Source: Deroplatys truncata (taxonomy: Eukaryota > Arthropoda > Insecta > Mantodea > Mantidae). Taken from it: DNA of 64,000 bases. This document shows, piece by piece, positions 1 to 11,320 of the stretch (the first letter of the stretch is position 1; every line of letters begins with the position of its first letter). The DNA is taken from contig CM060990.1 in the NCBI GenBank assembly GCA_030765065.1, forward strand, positions 215,303,290-215,367,289, read 5' to 3'. The position numbers and the translations under genes are program-made. The notes beneath the pieces are model-generated. The model searched no databases, was not told the origin of the DNA, and worked only from the letters and a program-made list of their open reading frames with translations.

Positions 1-859
1 GTTTTGTCCTTTTAATTTTTTTAAAATATTTTCTGAAAGTATCCTGAAAGAAAGAAACATAACCCTTTTATTATTACTTTATCTACTATGTATAATAAGT
101 AGGGTAAGTATTGTATTCCACCCAAACATTCGATACCGAGATTTCACCGGAAATATATGTTTTGAGGCCCCGTGAATCCAAAAAAAGGAATTTTTGGAAG
201 CATGTCCGTGTGTGTGTCTGTGTGCCTATGAACAGCATAACTCAGAAACGAACAGTCAGCTAAACACCAAACTTAGTATTTAGGTTCAGTATCTTCCAGA
301 GATGCGGCACGAAGGTTTTCAAGAAAATCCCCCCACCGCAGATTACCCTTTACATGGAACATTTTTCGAAAATTTTGATTTTCTCAAAAATGGCTCTAAC
401 GATTTTGATTAAAATAGCATATGTTTAACATATTTTCATGACAAATGAAATGTATATCTCGAATTTTCTGGGAATGTCTCCAAAAGTATTCTTCATTGTG
501 AACGACATTTGTATAACTGGTAAACCATAAGAGATAGACAAAATTTTACTACACAAACAATGTAGATCGCGTTGAAATACACAATTTATGTCATATACAT
601 TTTTTTTCTTGAGTAAACCATTTTCGAGATATTGCTTGTTATTCCCTTAAATTTTCCAATACTTTTTCTCAAATGGGAATTCGTTATTCATTTTTTTTAT
701 GTCCTGGACATACAAAGAGAATGGAATGCACCACATAGCAACCAGCTCTTAAAAGATTTGACTATCGCTTAAATACTACCATATTCCCCTTGCATCTACT
801 GGAAAATTAGCAATAATATTAACAGTTCGATATCTCGATTAACATGAAACATATGGAGA
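1..859. repeat. Unclassified AT-rich repeat, no coding signal
   Basis: No convincing coding sequence is seen. Positions about 166-290 (GGCCCCGTGAATCC, then a GT-rich run, then CATAACTCAGAAACG) resemble 48,562-48,770, where the same order of motifs recurs around a longer GT run. I infer two members of one interspersed family of unknown class. The right edge lies near 860, where the gypsy RNase H reading stops making sense, so this repeat probably interrupts or truncates that element. Confidence 0.35.
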
Positions 860-1330
860 GTGATGCATTTTGTTAACATTGGTTAGGCCACGTGAAGCAG
901 TACTTATTACATGAAATGTGTTGTCATGTTCTCTTTGCCCTAGTATTCATGCATATCCTTGACAAGATGCATCCACATACAACTCATAATCTAATTCATC
1001 CCTTGGACGTTCCAGCAGTATTGCATTTGCAATTAACTTTCTTACATTTTCAAAACATTCATGTAGCTCTGCTGTACACTTCCATTTATTTGTTTTCTTT
1101 AACAGCTGTCTTAAAGGTTATACATCTATAGCATATCTTGATAAAAATTTACTTTCATAATTCCAAATTCCAAATAAGTGTTGTAGCTGTTGAATACTTT
1201 TAGGTGGTTGGATATTTAAAATGGCTTCTAGTTTTTATTCATCTGGTTGAATGCCTACTTCATTAATTACATATCCCAGAAATTTGATTTCAGGTACACA
1301 AAATGTTGACTTTTTTACATTTACGGTCAT
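860..1330 (-). pseudogene. Ty3/gypsy RT connection and RNase H segment (3' visible part)
   Basis: Read on the minus strand, this holds the thumb-to-RNase H part of a Ty3/gypsy polymerase. A KFLGYVINEVGIQPDE segment is followed by a segment ending QHLFGIWNY and then a YVDASCQGYA segment carrying the first RNase H aspartate. Several in-frame stops (after PDE, after IDV, after GYA) make it a pseudogene. It continues directly from the RT piece at 4,491-4,617 once LINE copy A and its TSD are set aside. Homology fades near 860, in the middle of RNase H, where another repeat begins. Integrase and the 3' LTR are not in the window. Confidence 0.75.
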
Positions 1331-1342
1331 GTCATGTTCATG
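1331..1342. repeat. Left TSD of LINE copy A
   Basis: GTCATGTTCATG here matches GTTATGCTCATG at 4,479-4,490 in 10 of 12 positions; both differences are C/T transitions. The two flank LINE copy A exactly at its (GAT)n tail and at its CCCCCAGGGGC 5' terminus. Confidence 0.7.
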
Positions 1343-1373
<31 letters not shown>

Positions 1374-4300
1374 AATGATAAGGTGAGGTTTAAGGGCGCT
1401 CAACAGCTATGGTCATCAGTGCCCTTACAAAGTATAAAATGGAAAGTCCAAAAATAAAATAGGGGTAAAAAGCCGCAGATACAACAATATAAAATAAGCC
1501 ATCGATGTCGAAAATTTAAAATCCAGAAATTAAAATACGGGACACAAACCCGCGTAGTCGATACATTAAAATACATATGAATGTCTAAAAACAAACTCAC
1601 TAAAAACGTTGCAAATCAAATAATAAAAGCGTAACCCACGTGTCAGGATCTGCAAAAGCCAAGGGTCCAGAGCGTCATATGACCCCAGGGGAGAACAGCC
1701 CCCCCATTAAAATGGACAATATCAAATCATAAAACTAAAAGACGCTCCGCGCATTAAATGCGTCGAATAAAACCGCTGTCACAGATAAAACATAAAAGAC
1801 TTGCTACAGTATACGCGTCGTCTGCCAAAATGTCGGCTAAATCTACAGGCAGAGACAGACGAGAGCGCAATTGTGCTAAAACCTGACACTCCGTTAAAAT
1901 ATGACACACTGTTAAGGGTACAGCACACTGATCACACAGTGGTGCAGGATCACCACTAAGCAAGTGTCTATGACTAAAAATGCAATGTCCGATACGAAGT
2001 CGTGTTAAAATCACCTCTTCCCGACGAAAAGCACGAGAAGAGGTGGCCCAGACAGCCGGGAGAGGTTTAACCTCCCGCAATTTGTTCCCCCTAAGGGCCG
2101 CCCACTCATCGCACCAACGCGAGAGGATGCGGTGTCGTAAAAGAACATAAGAATCTGAGGAGGGAACAACACAGGTAAAACATCTGGGCGATAATAACGC
2201 CGATTTGGCAGCGGCATCGGCAGACTCATTACCTGAGATGCCCACATGACTCGGAACCCACACGAAGGAGACGCTCGTGCCAGAAACACCGAGCAAGTGG
2301 AGATCATGTATGCGCTGTATGAGTGGGTGGTAATTGTACAGCGCGTTAATACTCTGAAGGGCACTCACGGAGTCTGCGCAAAGAACACAGTGCTGTAAAT
2401 CATGCCGCTGGATGTATAAAAGTGCCTGATAAATACTAAAAAGTTCGGCGGTAAAAATCGAACATTGCTCCGGTAAACGAAAGGTAAAACTATGCTGATC
2501 AAAAACAAAGGCTTACACCCTACTCCAACATCAGTCTTAGACCCATCAGTGTATATACAATGAAAGTTCCCGATTTTCGCCTGGAGTTCTAAAAAAGCTG
2601 ATCTAGGAACTGAAGAAGGGGACTCAGTCTTCGACATCGACGTTAGCGCAAGGTGACAGTGGGCATCAGCGCGCAGCCATGGATGAAAAAGCGTTTCCCC
2701 CTGGGAAGGGCCGGCGCTGGCGCAACGTCCATATGCCGAAGCAGTTGTCGAAATCGAACCCCTGGAGGTAGTAATGCAGAGGAGCTAACTAAATATTGTC
2801 GATCAAGCGAATTCTCGTAAAATAACTCGAAGGACGGGTGGTTAAGCAAGCTTGAGAGCCGACAAGCATAGCTGCACAAAAGCATATCACGCCGGAAGGA
2901 CAGCGGAGGCTCTGCAGCTTCGGCGTACAGACTGGGTACAGGGCTAGTTGGAAAGGCCCCTGTAGCGACTCTTATACCACGATGATGAATGGTATTCAAG
3001 CGACGTAACACAGATGGACGTGCCGATGAATAGACAATCCACCCGTAATCAAGTTTGGATCGGACCAAGGAGCGATAAAGACGCAGAAGAACGGTCCGAT
3101 CAGCTCCCCAGGATGTGCCACTTAAAACACGTAAAATATTAAGAGAACGGTCACACTTTGCTTTTAAAACGGAAACGTGAGAAGTTCAGCTCAGCTTTCC
3201 ATTAAAGATCAACCCCAAAAATTGCACTTCGTCTGCAAATGGAAGGACCTCCGACCCAAGATGGAGAGAGGGCGGAGGGAAAGTCTGCCGACGCCAGAAG
3301 TTGATGCAGACGGATTTCTCAGCGGAGAAATTAAAGCCGTTGGCGTTACTCCAGGCGTAGAGACGGTCGATACACCCCTGGAGACGGCGTTCGAGCAGGC
3401 AGGTCCGCCGTGAACTACAATAAATAGCAAAATCGTCAACGAAAAGGGACGACGAAATGCCAGGTGTAATACAATCAACAATGGGGTTGATAGCTATCGC
3501 AAAAAGTGTGACACTGAGTACAGAGCCCTGCGGTACTCCGTTCTCTGGAATAAAAAGACTAGATAAAACCGAGCACACACGTACACGAAAGACGCGGTCC
3601 GTCATAAACTCCCGAAGTAATATGGGAAGACGACCGCAGATATTCCATGCCTGAAGTGAGCGTAAAACGCCCCCCTCCAACAAGTGTCATAAGGTTTCTC
3701 CAGGTCAAAAAACATAGCCACGGTTTGACACTTTCTCAGAAATCCATTCATAATATGCGTCGACAGGGACACCAGATGGTCGACGGTAGATCGATAGCGA
3801 CGAAAACCGCACTGAGCGTTCGCAAGAAGTTTCTGAGACTCAATCCACCATGTCAACCGCCCTTGATCATGCGCACCATCACTTTGCAAATGCAACTGGT
3901 GAGGGAGATATGGCGGTAGCTGGAAGGTAGTTGGCGATCCTTCCCAGGCTTAAGTACAGGGACAATGGTGGCTTCGCGCCAAACGGAAGGAAAAAAGCCG
4001 TCTTGCCAAATACGCTTATAGACCTGTAAGAGAAAGACTTTACTGTCGGTAGAAAGGTTCTGTAACATCAGGACATGAATGCCGTCCAGCCCAGGAGCGG
4101 AGTCCATTACCCATTCACCCAGCTGCGCACCTCGTGCGCGGGTATCCGTCAGGCTGTCTCCACGGATGATTATAATAAAAGGTTAAAAAAACTAATAGTG
4201 TGTGGGCGTTTCGCCTTCAAGGTAGGCCTGCGAAGAAGGAAAAGAGATGTGTAAATGAATGGGCGTGGGGCGAAATGTACATAAATAGAAGAGAAGAAAG

Positions 4301-4478
4301 AAACGATGGCGAGGGAATGAAATGCACAGAACGCACGAGAGTCTACCTTGAGTCCCCCGGTCACGAGAACGAACCCACCTCGAACGGACGGGGATGAAGC
4401 GATGAAGATGGCGATGAATGGCTCGGGAACCCGCGGGTACGCCAACACCCGTACTCACATAAGGTGCGCCCCTGGGGG
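1343..4478 (-). mobile_element. I-like LINE copy A, internally deleted
   Basis: A minus-strand copy of the same LINE family as 53,514-59,550. It has the 3' (CAT)n tail (1,343-about 1,375), 3' UTR with hairpin, RNase H, RT, and then the 5' UTR (about 4,108-4,478) ending at CCCCCAGGGGC. ORF1, the endonuclease and the N-terminal RT are missing: the 5' UTR TAATGG is joined directly to the RT coding sequence ACTCCGCTCCTGG at about 4,106. Both element ends are present and flanked by an imperfect 12-bp TSD, so the internal deletion either pre-dated insertion or happened later inside the copy. Confidence 0.85.
1754..4107 (-). pseudogene. LINE copy A ORF2 remnant (RT and RNase H)
   Basis: Frameshifted fragments in order on the minus strand. 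RT palm from 4,107 (APGLDGIHVLMLQNL), FFDLEKPYDTCW (motif A) near 3,720, NGVPQGSVLS and SLFVDDFAIYCS (motifs B and C) within 3,186-3,683, thumb 2,643-3,068, and RNase H 1,754-2,637 with YTDGSKTDVGVGC and VPSHVGISGNESADAAAKS. At least four frame changes separate the pieces, so no long polyprotein is possible. It would have encoded target-primed reverse transcription enzymes; it is dead now. The endonuclease is absent because of the internal deletion described for copy A. Confidence 0.85.
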
Positions 4479-4490
4479 GTTATGCTCATG
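4479..4490. repeat. Right TSD of LINE copy A
   Basis: GTTATGCTCATG, the partner of 1,331-1,342 with two transitions. The gypsy reading frame resumes immediately to its right. Confidence 0.7.
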
Positions 4491-4617
4491 TAATTTATTT
4501 AGTACATGGTTTACGTTCTCTAAGTGTTCCTCAGGGTTTGACTTATTATTAGAAAGTCATCAGTGTATCTGATTAAGAAATCATCTGCTGTGTCACAAAC
4601 GATACTATGTATTGCTC
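4491..4617 (-). pseudogene. Ty3/gypsy RT fragment with catalytic YTDD box
   Basis: A 127-bp piece of gypsy RT marooned between two LINE insertions. On the minus strand it reads RYTDDFLIIS, the RT motif C (YxDD) region, followed after a one-base frame change by EEHLENVNHVLNKLHEHN, the conserved helix after motif C in Ty3/gypsy polymerases. It links the RT N-terminal part (12,387-12,903) with the RNase H part (860-1,330), which shows that all three are one original element. Confidence 0.75.
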
Positions 4618-4628
4618 TCAGGAATCCA
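4618..4628. repeat. TSD of composite LINE B/C, 3' side
   Basis: TCAGGAATCCA, identical to 12,376-12,386. It abuts the (GAT)n tail of copy B, while its partner abuts the CCCCCAGGGGC 5' end at 12,375. The whole 7.7-kb interval therefore occupies one insertion site. Confidence 0.85.
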
Positions 4629-6125
4629 TGATGATGATGATGATGATGATGATGAGATACGGTTTAAGAGCGCTAAACTACTAAGGTCATCAGCGCCCTT
4701 ACAATGTATAAAATTTAAAGTCCAAAATATAAAAGACGGGTTAAAAACCGCATAATTAAAAAACGGGGCACAAACCCGCGATGTCCAAAAAGCTAAAAAC
4801 AAGAATACACCAATCCCAAAGAAACACACTAAAAGAATAGGAAATAAAAGAGTAAAACGTGTCAAGAACTGTAGAATGCGAGGGACATGAGCGCCATATG
4901 CCCACTGGGAAGAAAACTCCCCATTAAAACAGACATAATAAAATTAGAAAGCTAAAGGTCGCTCAACGAATCAAATGCGCAGATTAAAATCACTGTCACG
5001 AATAAAACGTAAAACACATTCTACAGCACGCGCTTCGTCTGCCAAAACGTTGGCTAGGCCAACAGGCAGACCCACACGAACGGGCAATGGAGCTAAAACT
5101 TGACACACTGTTAAGATGTGACGCACCGTTAAGGGCGCATCACACTGCTCGCATACTGGTGCGGGGTCACCACTAAGCAGATATCTATGACTAAAACGGC
5201 AATGTCCGCTTCGTAGGCGGGCTAAAAGTACCTCTTCCCGACGACACGAACGAGAAGATGTACCCCAGACTAACGGGAGAGGCTTAATCTCCCGCAACTT
5301 GTTCCCCCGGAGGACCGTCCACTCATCCCTCCAAAGCGAGAGGCTGCGGCTACGTAAAATAACAAACAAATCTGTGGAGGGAAAAACAAAGGTAAAATAT
5401 CTGGGTAATAAAATCGCCGACCTGGCAGCGGCGTCGGCAGACTCATTACCTGAGATGTCAACATGACCTGGATTCCACATGAAGGAGACGCTGATGTCAG
5501 AAACACCAAGCGAGTGGAGCGGGTCATGGATGCGCTGTACGAGCGAGTGGTAAATGTACACCGATCTAACGCTTTGAAGAGCACTCAGGAAGTCTGAACA
5601 AATAAAACAGCGCCGTAAGTCGTGCCGCTGAATGTATAAAAGGGACTGATAAATGCTAAAACGTTCGGCGGTAAAAATCGAGCATTGCCCCGGTAAACGA
5701 AAGGTAAAACTATTTCCACCACAAAAAGGCACATCCTACTCCAGCATCAGTCTTAGATCCATCAGTAAAGATAAAATGAAAGTCCCCGAATAGCGACTGA
5801 AGTTCTAAAAACGCTGATCTAAAGACTGAAGAAGGGGTCTCATTCTTCGGCATCGGCGACAACCCAAGGTGACAGTGGGCCTCAGCGCGCAACCATGGAG
5901 GAAAACGCGTTTCCCCTCTTGGAAGGGCCGGCGCAGGCGTAACGTCCAAATGCCGAAGAAGTGGTCGAAATCGAACCCCTGGAGGGAGCAATGCAGAGGA
6001 GCTAACTAAATATTGCCGATCAAGCTAATCTTCGTAACATATCGCGAATGACAGGTGGTCAGGCAAGCTAGAGAGTCGACAGGCATAGCTGCACAAAAGC
6101 ATCTCACGCCTGAAGGACAGCGGAG
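4629..6125 (-). mobile_element. I-like LINE copy B, 3' part
   Basis: The minus-strand 3' portion of a LINE: (CAT)n tail at 4,629-about 4,655, 3' UTR with the GGGCGCT/AGCGCTCTT hairpin, RNase H and the end of the RT-RNase H linker. It stops abruptly at 6,125 inside the sequence for the linker (RC reads CTCCGCTGTCCTTC), where the 3' tail of copy C begins. Its TSD partner is at 12,376-12,386, so its 5' portion is the block at 11,321-12,375 and copy C lies inside it. Confidence 0.8.
4971..5991 (-). pseudogene. LINE copy B ORF2 C-terminal remnant with RNase H
   Basis: Two overlapping minus-strand readings. 5,710-5,991 covers the linker and first RNase H strand (FIFTDGSKTDAGVGCAF). 4,971-5,732 is a 253-codon open stretch covering the rest of RNase H (FTAERFSIYQ, CSDFLSALQ, NPGHVDISGNESADAAA) and the terminal Cys/His motif (CEQCDAPLTVRHILTVC). 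One frameshift near 5,715-5,730 separates them. The acidic RNase H residues are still present, so this domain is among the best kept of the minus-strand copies. Confidence 0.85.
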
Positions 6126-6399
6126 TGATGATGATGATGAGATGGGGATTAAGGGCGCTCAACTGCTAAGGTTATTAGCGCCCTTACAATGTATAAAATA
6201 TAAAATTAAAGGTCAAAAAACTAAAAAAACCACACACAAAACCGCTTGGTCAAAAACACTAAAAAAACACAACAGACCAAATACTAAAATCATGGTCGAT
6301 AAAAGAATAAAACAACGTGTCAAGTACCGTAGAACGCATAGGATATGAGTGCCATATGTCCACTAGGGAGGAGTGCCCCCATTAAAAGAAAATATAAAA

Positions 6400-9300
6400 T
6401 CAAACAGCTAAAAGGGGCTCGTCTGCCAAAACGTTGGCTATGCCAACAGGCAAACCCTCGCGAACGCGCAATGGAGCTAAAACTTGACAATCGGTTAAAA
6501 TGTGACGCACCGTTAATGGCATATCACACTGACCACACAGAGGTGCGGGGTTACCACTAAGCAGGTATCTATGACTAAAAGGGATATGTCCGATTCGTAG
6601 ACGAGCTAAAATCACCTCTTCCCGACGAGAAGAACCAGAAGAGGTGTTCCAGATTAACGGGACAGGTTTAACCTCCCACAACTTGTTCCCCCGGAGGACC
6701 GTCCACTCATCGCAACAAAGCGAGAGGATGCGGTGACGTAACATAACGCTAAAATCAGACGAGGGAACAACAGAGGTAAAAAATCTGGAGGATAAAATCG
6801 CCCATCTGTCAGGACGTCGGCAGATTCGTTCCCTGAGATGTCCACATGACCTGGAATCCACACGAAGGACACGCTGATGACAGAAGCACCAAGCGGTTGG
6901 AGCAGGTCATGAATGCGCTGTACGAGCGGGTGGTAAGTGTACAGCGCGTTAATACTCTGAAGGGCACTCAGAGAGTCCGTACAAACAATATAACGCCGTA
7001 AGACGTGCCACTGAATGTATAAAACACATTGGTAGTTACTAAAAAGTTCGGCGGTATAAATCGAACATTGCCCGGGTAAACGAAAAGTAAAACTCTGCGC
7101 ACCTAAAACAAAGGCACATCCTACTCCAACATCAGGAAATTGAGAAGTCCAGCTCAGCTTTCGATCAAATATCAACTCCAAAAATTTCACCTCGTCTGCA
7201 AATGGAAGGACCACCAACCCAAGATGCAGAGAGGGCTGAGGGAAAGCCTTCCGGCGCCAGAAATGGACGCAGACGGATTTCTCGGCGGAGAAATTAAAGC
7301 CGTTGGTGTTACTCCAGGAGTAGAGACGGTCGATACAGCTCTGGAGCCGGCGTTCGAGTAGACAGGTCCGCCGTGAACTGCAATAAATGGCAAAATGGTC
7401 AACAAAAAGGGACGATGAAATACCAGGTGGAATACAATCAACAATGGGATTCATAGCAATTGCAAAAAGCGTGACACTGAGTACAGAGTCCTGCGGTACT
7501 CCGTTCTGTTTAATAAAAAGACTAGATAAAACCGAGCCCACACGTACACGAAAGGCGCGGTCGGTCATAAATTCCCGAAGAAGTATGGGAAGACGACCGC
7601 AGATATTCCATGCCTGAAGTGTACGTAAAATGCGCAACTCCAACAAGTGTCATAAGGTTTCACCAGGTCAAAAAACACAGCCACGGTTTGACACTTTCTC
7701 AGAAATCCATTCATAATATGCGTCGACAGGGACACCAGGTGGTCGACGGTAGAGCGATAGCGACGAAATCCGCACTGAGCGTTCGCTAGAAGTTTCTGAG
7801 ACTCAAGCCACCATGGCAACCGCCCGTTGATCATGCGCTCCATCACTTTGCAAATGCAACTGGTGAAGGAGATATGGCGGTAGCTAGAAGGTATTTGGCG
7901 ATCCTTCCCAGACTTAAGTATACGGACAATGGTGGCTTCACGCCAAACGGAGGGAAAAACGCCGTCTTGTCAAATACGGTTATAGACCTGTAAGAGACAG
8001 ACCTTACTGTCGGCTGAAAGGTTCTGTAACATCAGGACATGAATGCCGTCCGGCCCAGGAGCGGAGTGCCTAGAGCAATGAAGAGCGTGCTCCAGCTCCC
8101 TCATTGTGAAAAGTTCGTTATAACATTCATGATTAGCAGACCGAAAATTATATGTTGCGGAATCCAGCCGGTCTTTAATAGAGCGAAAGCCGGCGGAATA
8201 ATGGTCTGAACTGGAAACCGCCTCAAAGGCAGCACCCAGAGTATTAACAATGGCAGCCGGATCCACTATGGTGGCATTGGAAACATGAAGGCCAGACACA
8301 GTACAATGCGGCACTTTACCTGAGAAGCGACAAAGTTTATCCCAAACAACAGATGAAGGCGTAAAGCGAATAAAAGACTCGGCAAAACGAGTCCAAGACG
8401 CCATCTTGCTATCCTGAATAATGCGACGAGCCCTGGCGCGCGATTGTTTAAAAGTAACCAAATTATAAAGTGTAGGGTGTCGCCGAAACACCCTAACCGC
8501 AGTTCTACGAACAGGATCGGCGTCCCCACAGTCCTCGTTCCACCACGGAACAGGGATGCGCCGATGGTGAGAGGACGAACGGGAAATGGCCCGCTAGGCG
8601 GCAGATAGCAACGTAGACGTAATGTACTGCACCATTTGGTTAACGTCGGTGAAGGGCTGGTCGGCAAAACGCACGAAGCTGGAATACAATCTCCAGCCGG
8701 CTTTTGTGAATATCTAGGTAGGTACTCTGGAATGCTGAACGATTTGAGACAACAGAGAAACGATGCAGGGGCAATGGTCGCTGGAGTAGGTGTCAGCGAC
8801 GACGTTCCACTGCAGACGACTAGCAATCTGGAGTGAGCAAACGGCAATGTTCAAGTGAGAGAAAAAGTACCAGAAGAGTCAGAAATAAAAGTAGGTTCAC
8901 CTGTATTGAGGATGGAGAGGTTGAACTGATCAAAAATGTCGGAAAGAAGAGTTCCCCTCGCACAAGCCCATGGTAAACCCCACAGGGGGTGATGGGCATT
9001 AAAATCTCCCAACAGGAGAAATGGTGTTGGGAGAGCGGACAAGAGATCTCGAATGCCCGCGTTAGCGAGGGGGGACGCTGGAGGTGAATATACAGAACAA
9101 ACGGAAAAGAAAAAACCGGGCAAGTGAATTCTAATAGCAACAGCTTGCAAATCGGACGTAAGAGCGAGAGGTTGAAAATGAACGTCGTTGCGCACTAATA
9201 ATATGACACCTCCATGAGCAAGAGAACCCTCCTCCGGTTCAAGATCGAAGTGAACCGGAGTATACCCTCGGAGATCAAAAGGATCGTGAGGGCGAAGCTT

Positions 9301-9435
9301 AAACTCCTACAAACACACAACCAGGTGAATGGGAACGCAATAAAAGTTGCAGTTCCGCCCTATGCGATCGGACACCACGTAAATGCCAGGTCAGGATAGC
9401 CATGAGTAAAAGGGATAAACTTCTTACTTAGAAGG
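6400..9435 (-). pseudogene. LINE copy C ORF2 remnant (EN, RT, RNase H)
   Basis: ORF2 starts at an ATG near 9,401 (MAILTWHLRGVRSHRAELQ, RC). It continues through endonuclease motifs (LLGDFNAHHPLWG at 8,851-9,195), the RT N-terminus (7,970-8,491), the palm with NGVPQDSVLS and SLFVDHFAIYC (6,654-7,646), and RNase H (YTAELFSNYQ, WIPGHVDISGNESAD). Motif C reads FVDH instead of FVDD, so the second catalytic aspartate of the RT is lost. An internal deletion near 7,137 removes the thumb and linker and joins the RT directly to RNase H strand 1 (SQFPDVGVGCAF). Several frameshifts occur. Confidence 0.85.
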
Positions 9436-9477
9436 GCGGCTCAAAATTACCTTGTGCTTAATCTTTGGGCTCGAGCT

Positions 9478-10720
9478 TTAGGTATGGAGTTGGTCAGACT
9501 CTATAGCCTCCTCGAAGGGAGGGCCCACGCGCTCAGAGCCAGAAACCGATTCCAGCGCCGAGAATCGGTTCTGGATGGCAACGGGTGAAGGGGGCCGCTG
9601 AGTGCGGCTTGTCCCAGGAGCATTCTGGGACTGAGACCTCCGAGGAGGAGGAGGAGGAGGAGAAGGTGAACTCGTCTTGCCGCGCGCAGACGAAGGGTCG
9701 TTCAAAAAATCTTCCCTACGAAATTTCTACTTCGATTTCTTCTCAGGGGCTTGTGACTTCATAGACTTTGGACCAGGTTTATAGGGCTAGGTAACAGTAG
9801 CTGACTTGGACGGCCGGATGGTAATGGCGGTCAATGCAGTCATGGTCCAAGTTTGAGTCTCTGCATCCTTCCGGGGTACTGGCGAGGCAACAACAGAACT
9901 AAATGTACCAGATCGCAGGAGTGAAGGCTGGCGCGCATGGTAACGCCTCCGGGCTTCGGCGAAGGAGGGTTTCTCCTTTACCCGGATCTGCTGGATCGCC
10001 TTCTCGTCCAAATACCGAGGACAGGTGGCAAATGAAGCAGAATGAGACCCTCTACAATTTACGCAGACGGGGGCGGATAAACAGGTACCATCGTGTGAGG
10101 GCTCACCACAAGAGACACAGATGGAAACACTCTTGCAAGAGACTTGCGTATGCCCAAAAGTTGGCATTTAAAACAACGCAGAGGTCTAGGAATATAAGGC
10201 CTCACAGAAATCCGTTCGTACCCTGCGGAAATGCTCGTGGGCAGATCTACGCCATCAAATGTTAGAAACAGGGTACGATGGTTACCAATACGCCGTCGCG
10301 TTTGGCATGCACTCGATGAACTGCCGTTACCTTTTCTTCGGAAAGATATTCCACTAGCTCTTCGTCTGACATACCATCGAGGCTATGGGTGGTGATGACG
10401 CCTTGACAGGAATTCAAGGTATGGTGCTTCTCAACACGGATAGGATAACCTTGGAGAAGCGTGGCGCTCAACAAGGACTTATTTTGTGCCTCGGACTTGC
10501 TTTGTACTAACAGCGAACCATTACGAAGCCGAGTGCAGGAAAGAACCAGACCAGCAATTGAGTCAATGCCCTTCTGGATGATAAAGGGGTTCACCTTCTC
10601 GAATGATTGTCCTTCCTCTATATGGGTAATCACTAAGTAACAACCAGCTGTTGGCGGTGCTACTTCTGTTACTGTAACTTTTCGGCGCTTGTTGTTAATA
10701 ATGGAGAAAGGGTGCTCCAT
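9478..10720 (-). pseudogene. LINE copy C ORF1 remnant (RNA-binding gag-like)
   Basis: Begins at MEHPFSIINNKRRK (10,720) and encodes the RRM-like N-terminal part to about 10,262, then after a one-base deletion the three zinc knuckles (9,787-10,167; SHDGTC, CVNCRGSHSASFATC) and a Ser/Pro-rich tail (9,478-9,705). A nucleic-acid chaperone that coats LINE RNA is the expected role, by analogy with I-like ORF1 proteins. Near 10,262-10,290 the sequence has ACCATCG where copy D has CCCACTCG, which explains the frame change. Confidence 0.8.
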
Positions 10721-11320
10721 AGCGAAAAAAAATCCTCCACCATTGCAACCGTCTCCGACCTCGGGCTCTGACTTCCCGGCCGTTACCCCGGCTTGAGTGA
10801 GTGGCCTATCTATACCTATCTCACCCGAGGGTCACACCTCCCAGAACATAGACAGAGGGACCCAATCGCCGTCAGAAGCCAGCAGCTCATGCAATGCCCC
10901 CCCCCGCGGGACTGCAGTTGAACCGCGGATACGAACACAAACCCTACATGACGACCCCGGGTGGTGGGGATGACGCCATTACCCACTCACCCAGCTGCGC
11001 ACCTCGTACGCGGGTATGCGTCAGGATGTGTCCACGGAGGATTAAAAGAAACCGTTAAAAGAAACTAAACGTGTGTGGGCGTTTCGGACTCAAGGCAGGC
11101 CGGCGAAGAAGTAAAAGAGACGTGTAAATGTATGGACGTGGGGCGAAATGTGCGGAAATTGAAGAGAAGTAAGAAACGACGGCGAGGGGCGACATGTAAT
11201 GAAATGCCCAAAACGCACGAGAGCCTACCTTGAGTCCCCCGGTCACGAGAACGAACCCACCTCGACCGGACGGGGATGAAGTGATGAAGATGGCGATGAG
11301 AGGCTCGGGAACCCCCGGGT

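Larger units (their letters stand above)
6126..11320 (-). mobile_element. I-like LINE copy C nested in copy B
   Basis: A minus-strand copy with a short (CAT)n tail at 6,126-about 6,141, 3' UTR, RNase H, RT, endonuclease, ORF1 (9,478-10,720) and most of the 5' UTR (to 11,320, starting ACCCGGGGGTTCCCGAG, about 40 bp short of the family 5' end). Relative to copy D it lacks about 75 bp at the end of ORF2 (near 6,412) and the RT-RNase H linker (near 7,137). Its left neighbour is the ORF2 of copy B and its right neighbour the ORF1 of copy B, with no clear TSD. I infer insertion into B accompanied by a target deletion. Confidence 0.75.

Noticed and set aside
1251..1457. Small ORF with an Asp-rich run
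   Set aside because: The Asp run is translation of the (GAT)n tail of LINE copy A on the opposite strand.
4192..4458. ORFs in the LINE 5' UTR (also at 12,071-12,355 and 53,536-53,829)
   Set aside because: Readable in several copies and frames, but frames are not kept between copies; this is untranslated leader.
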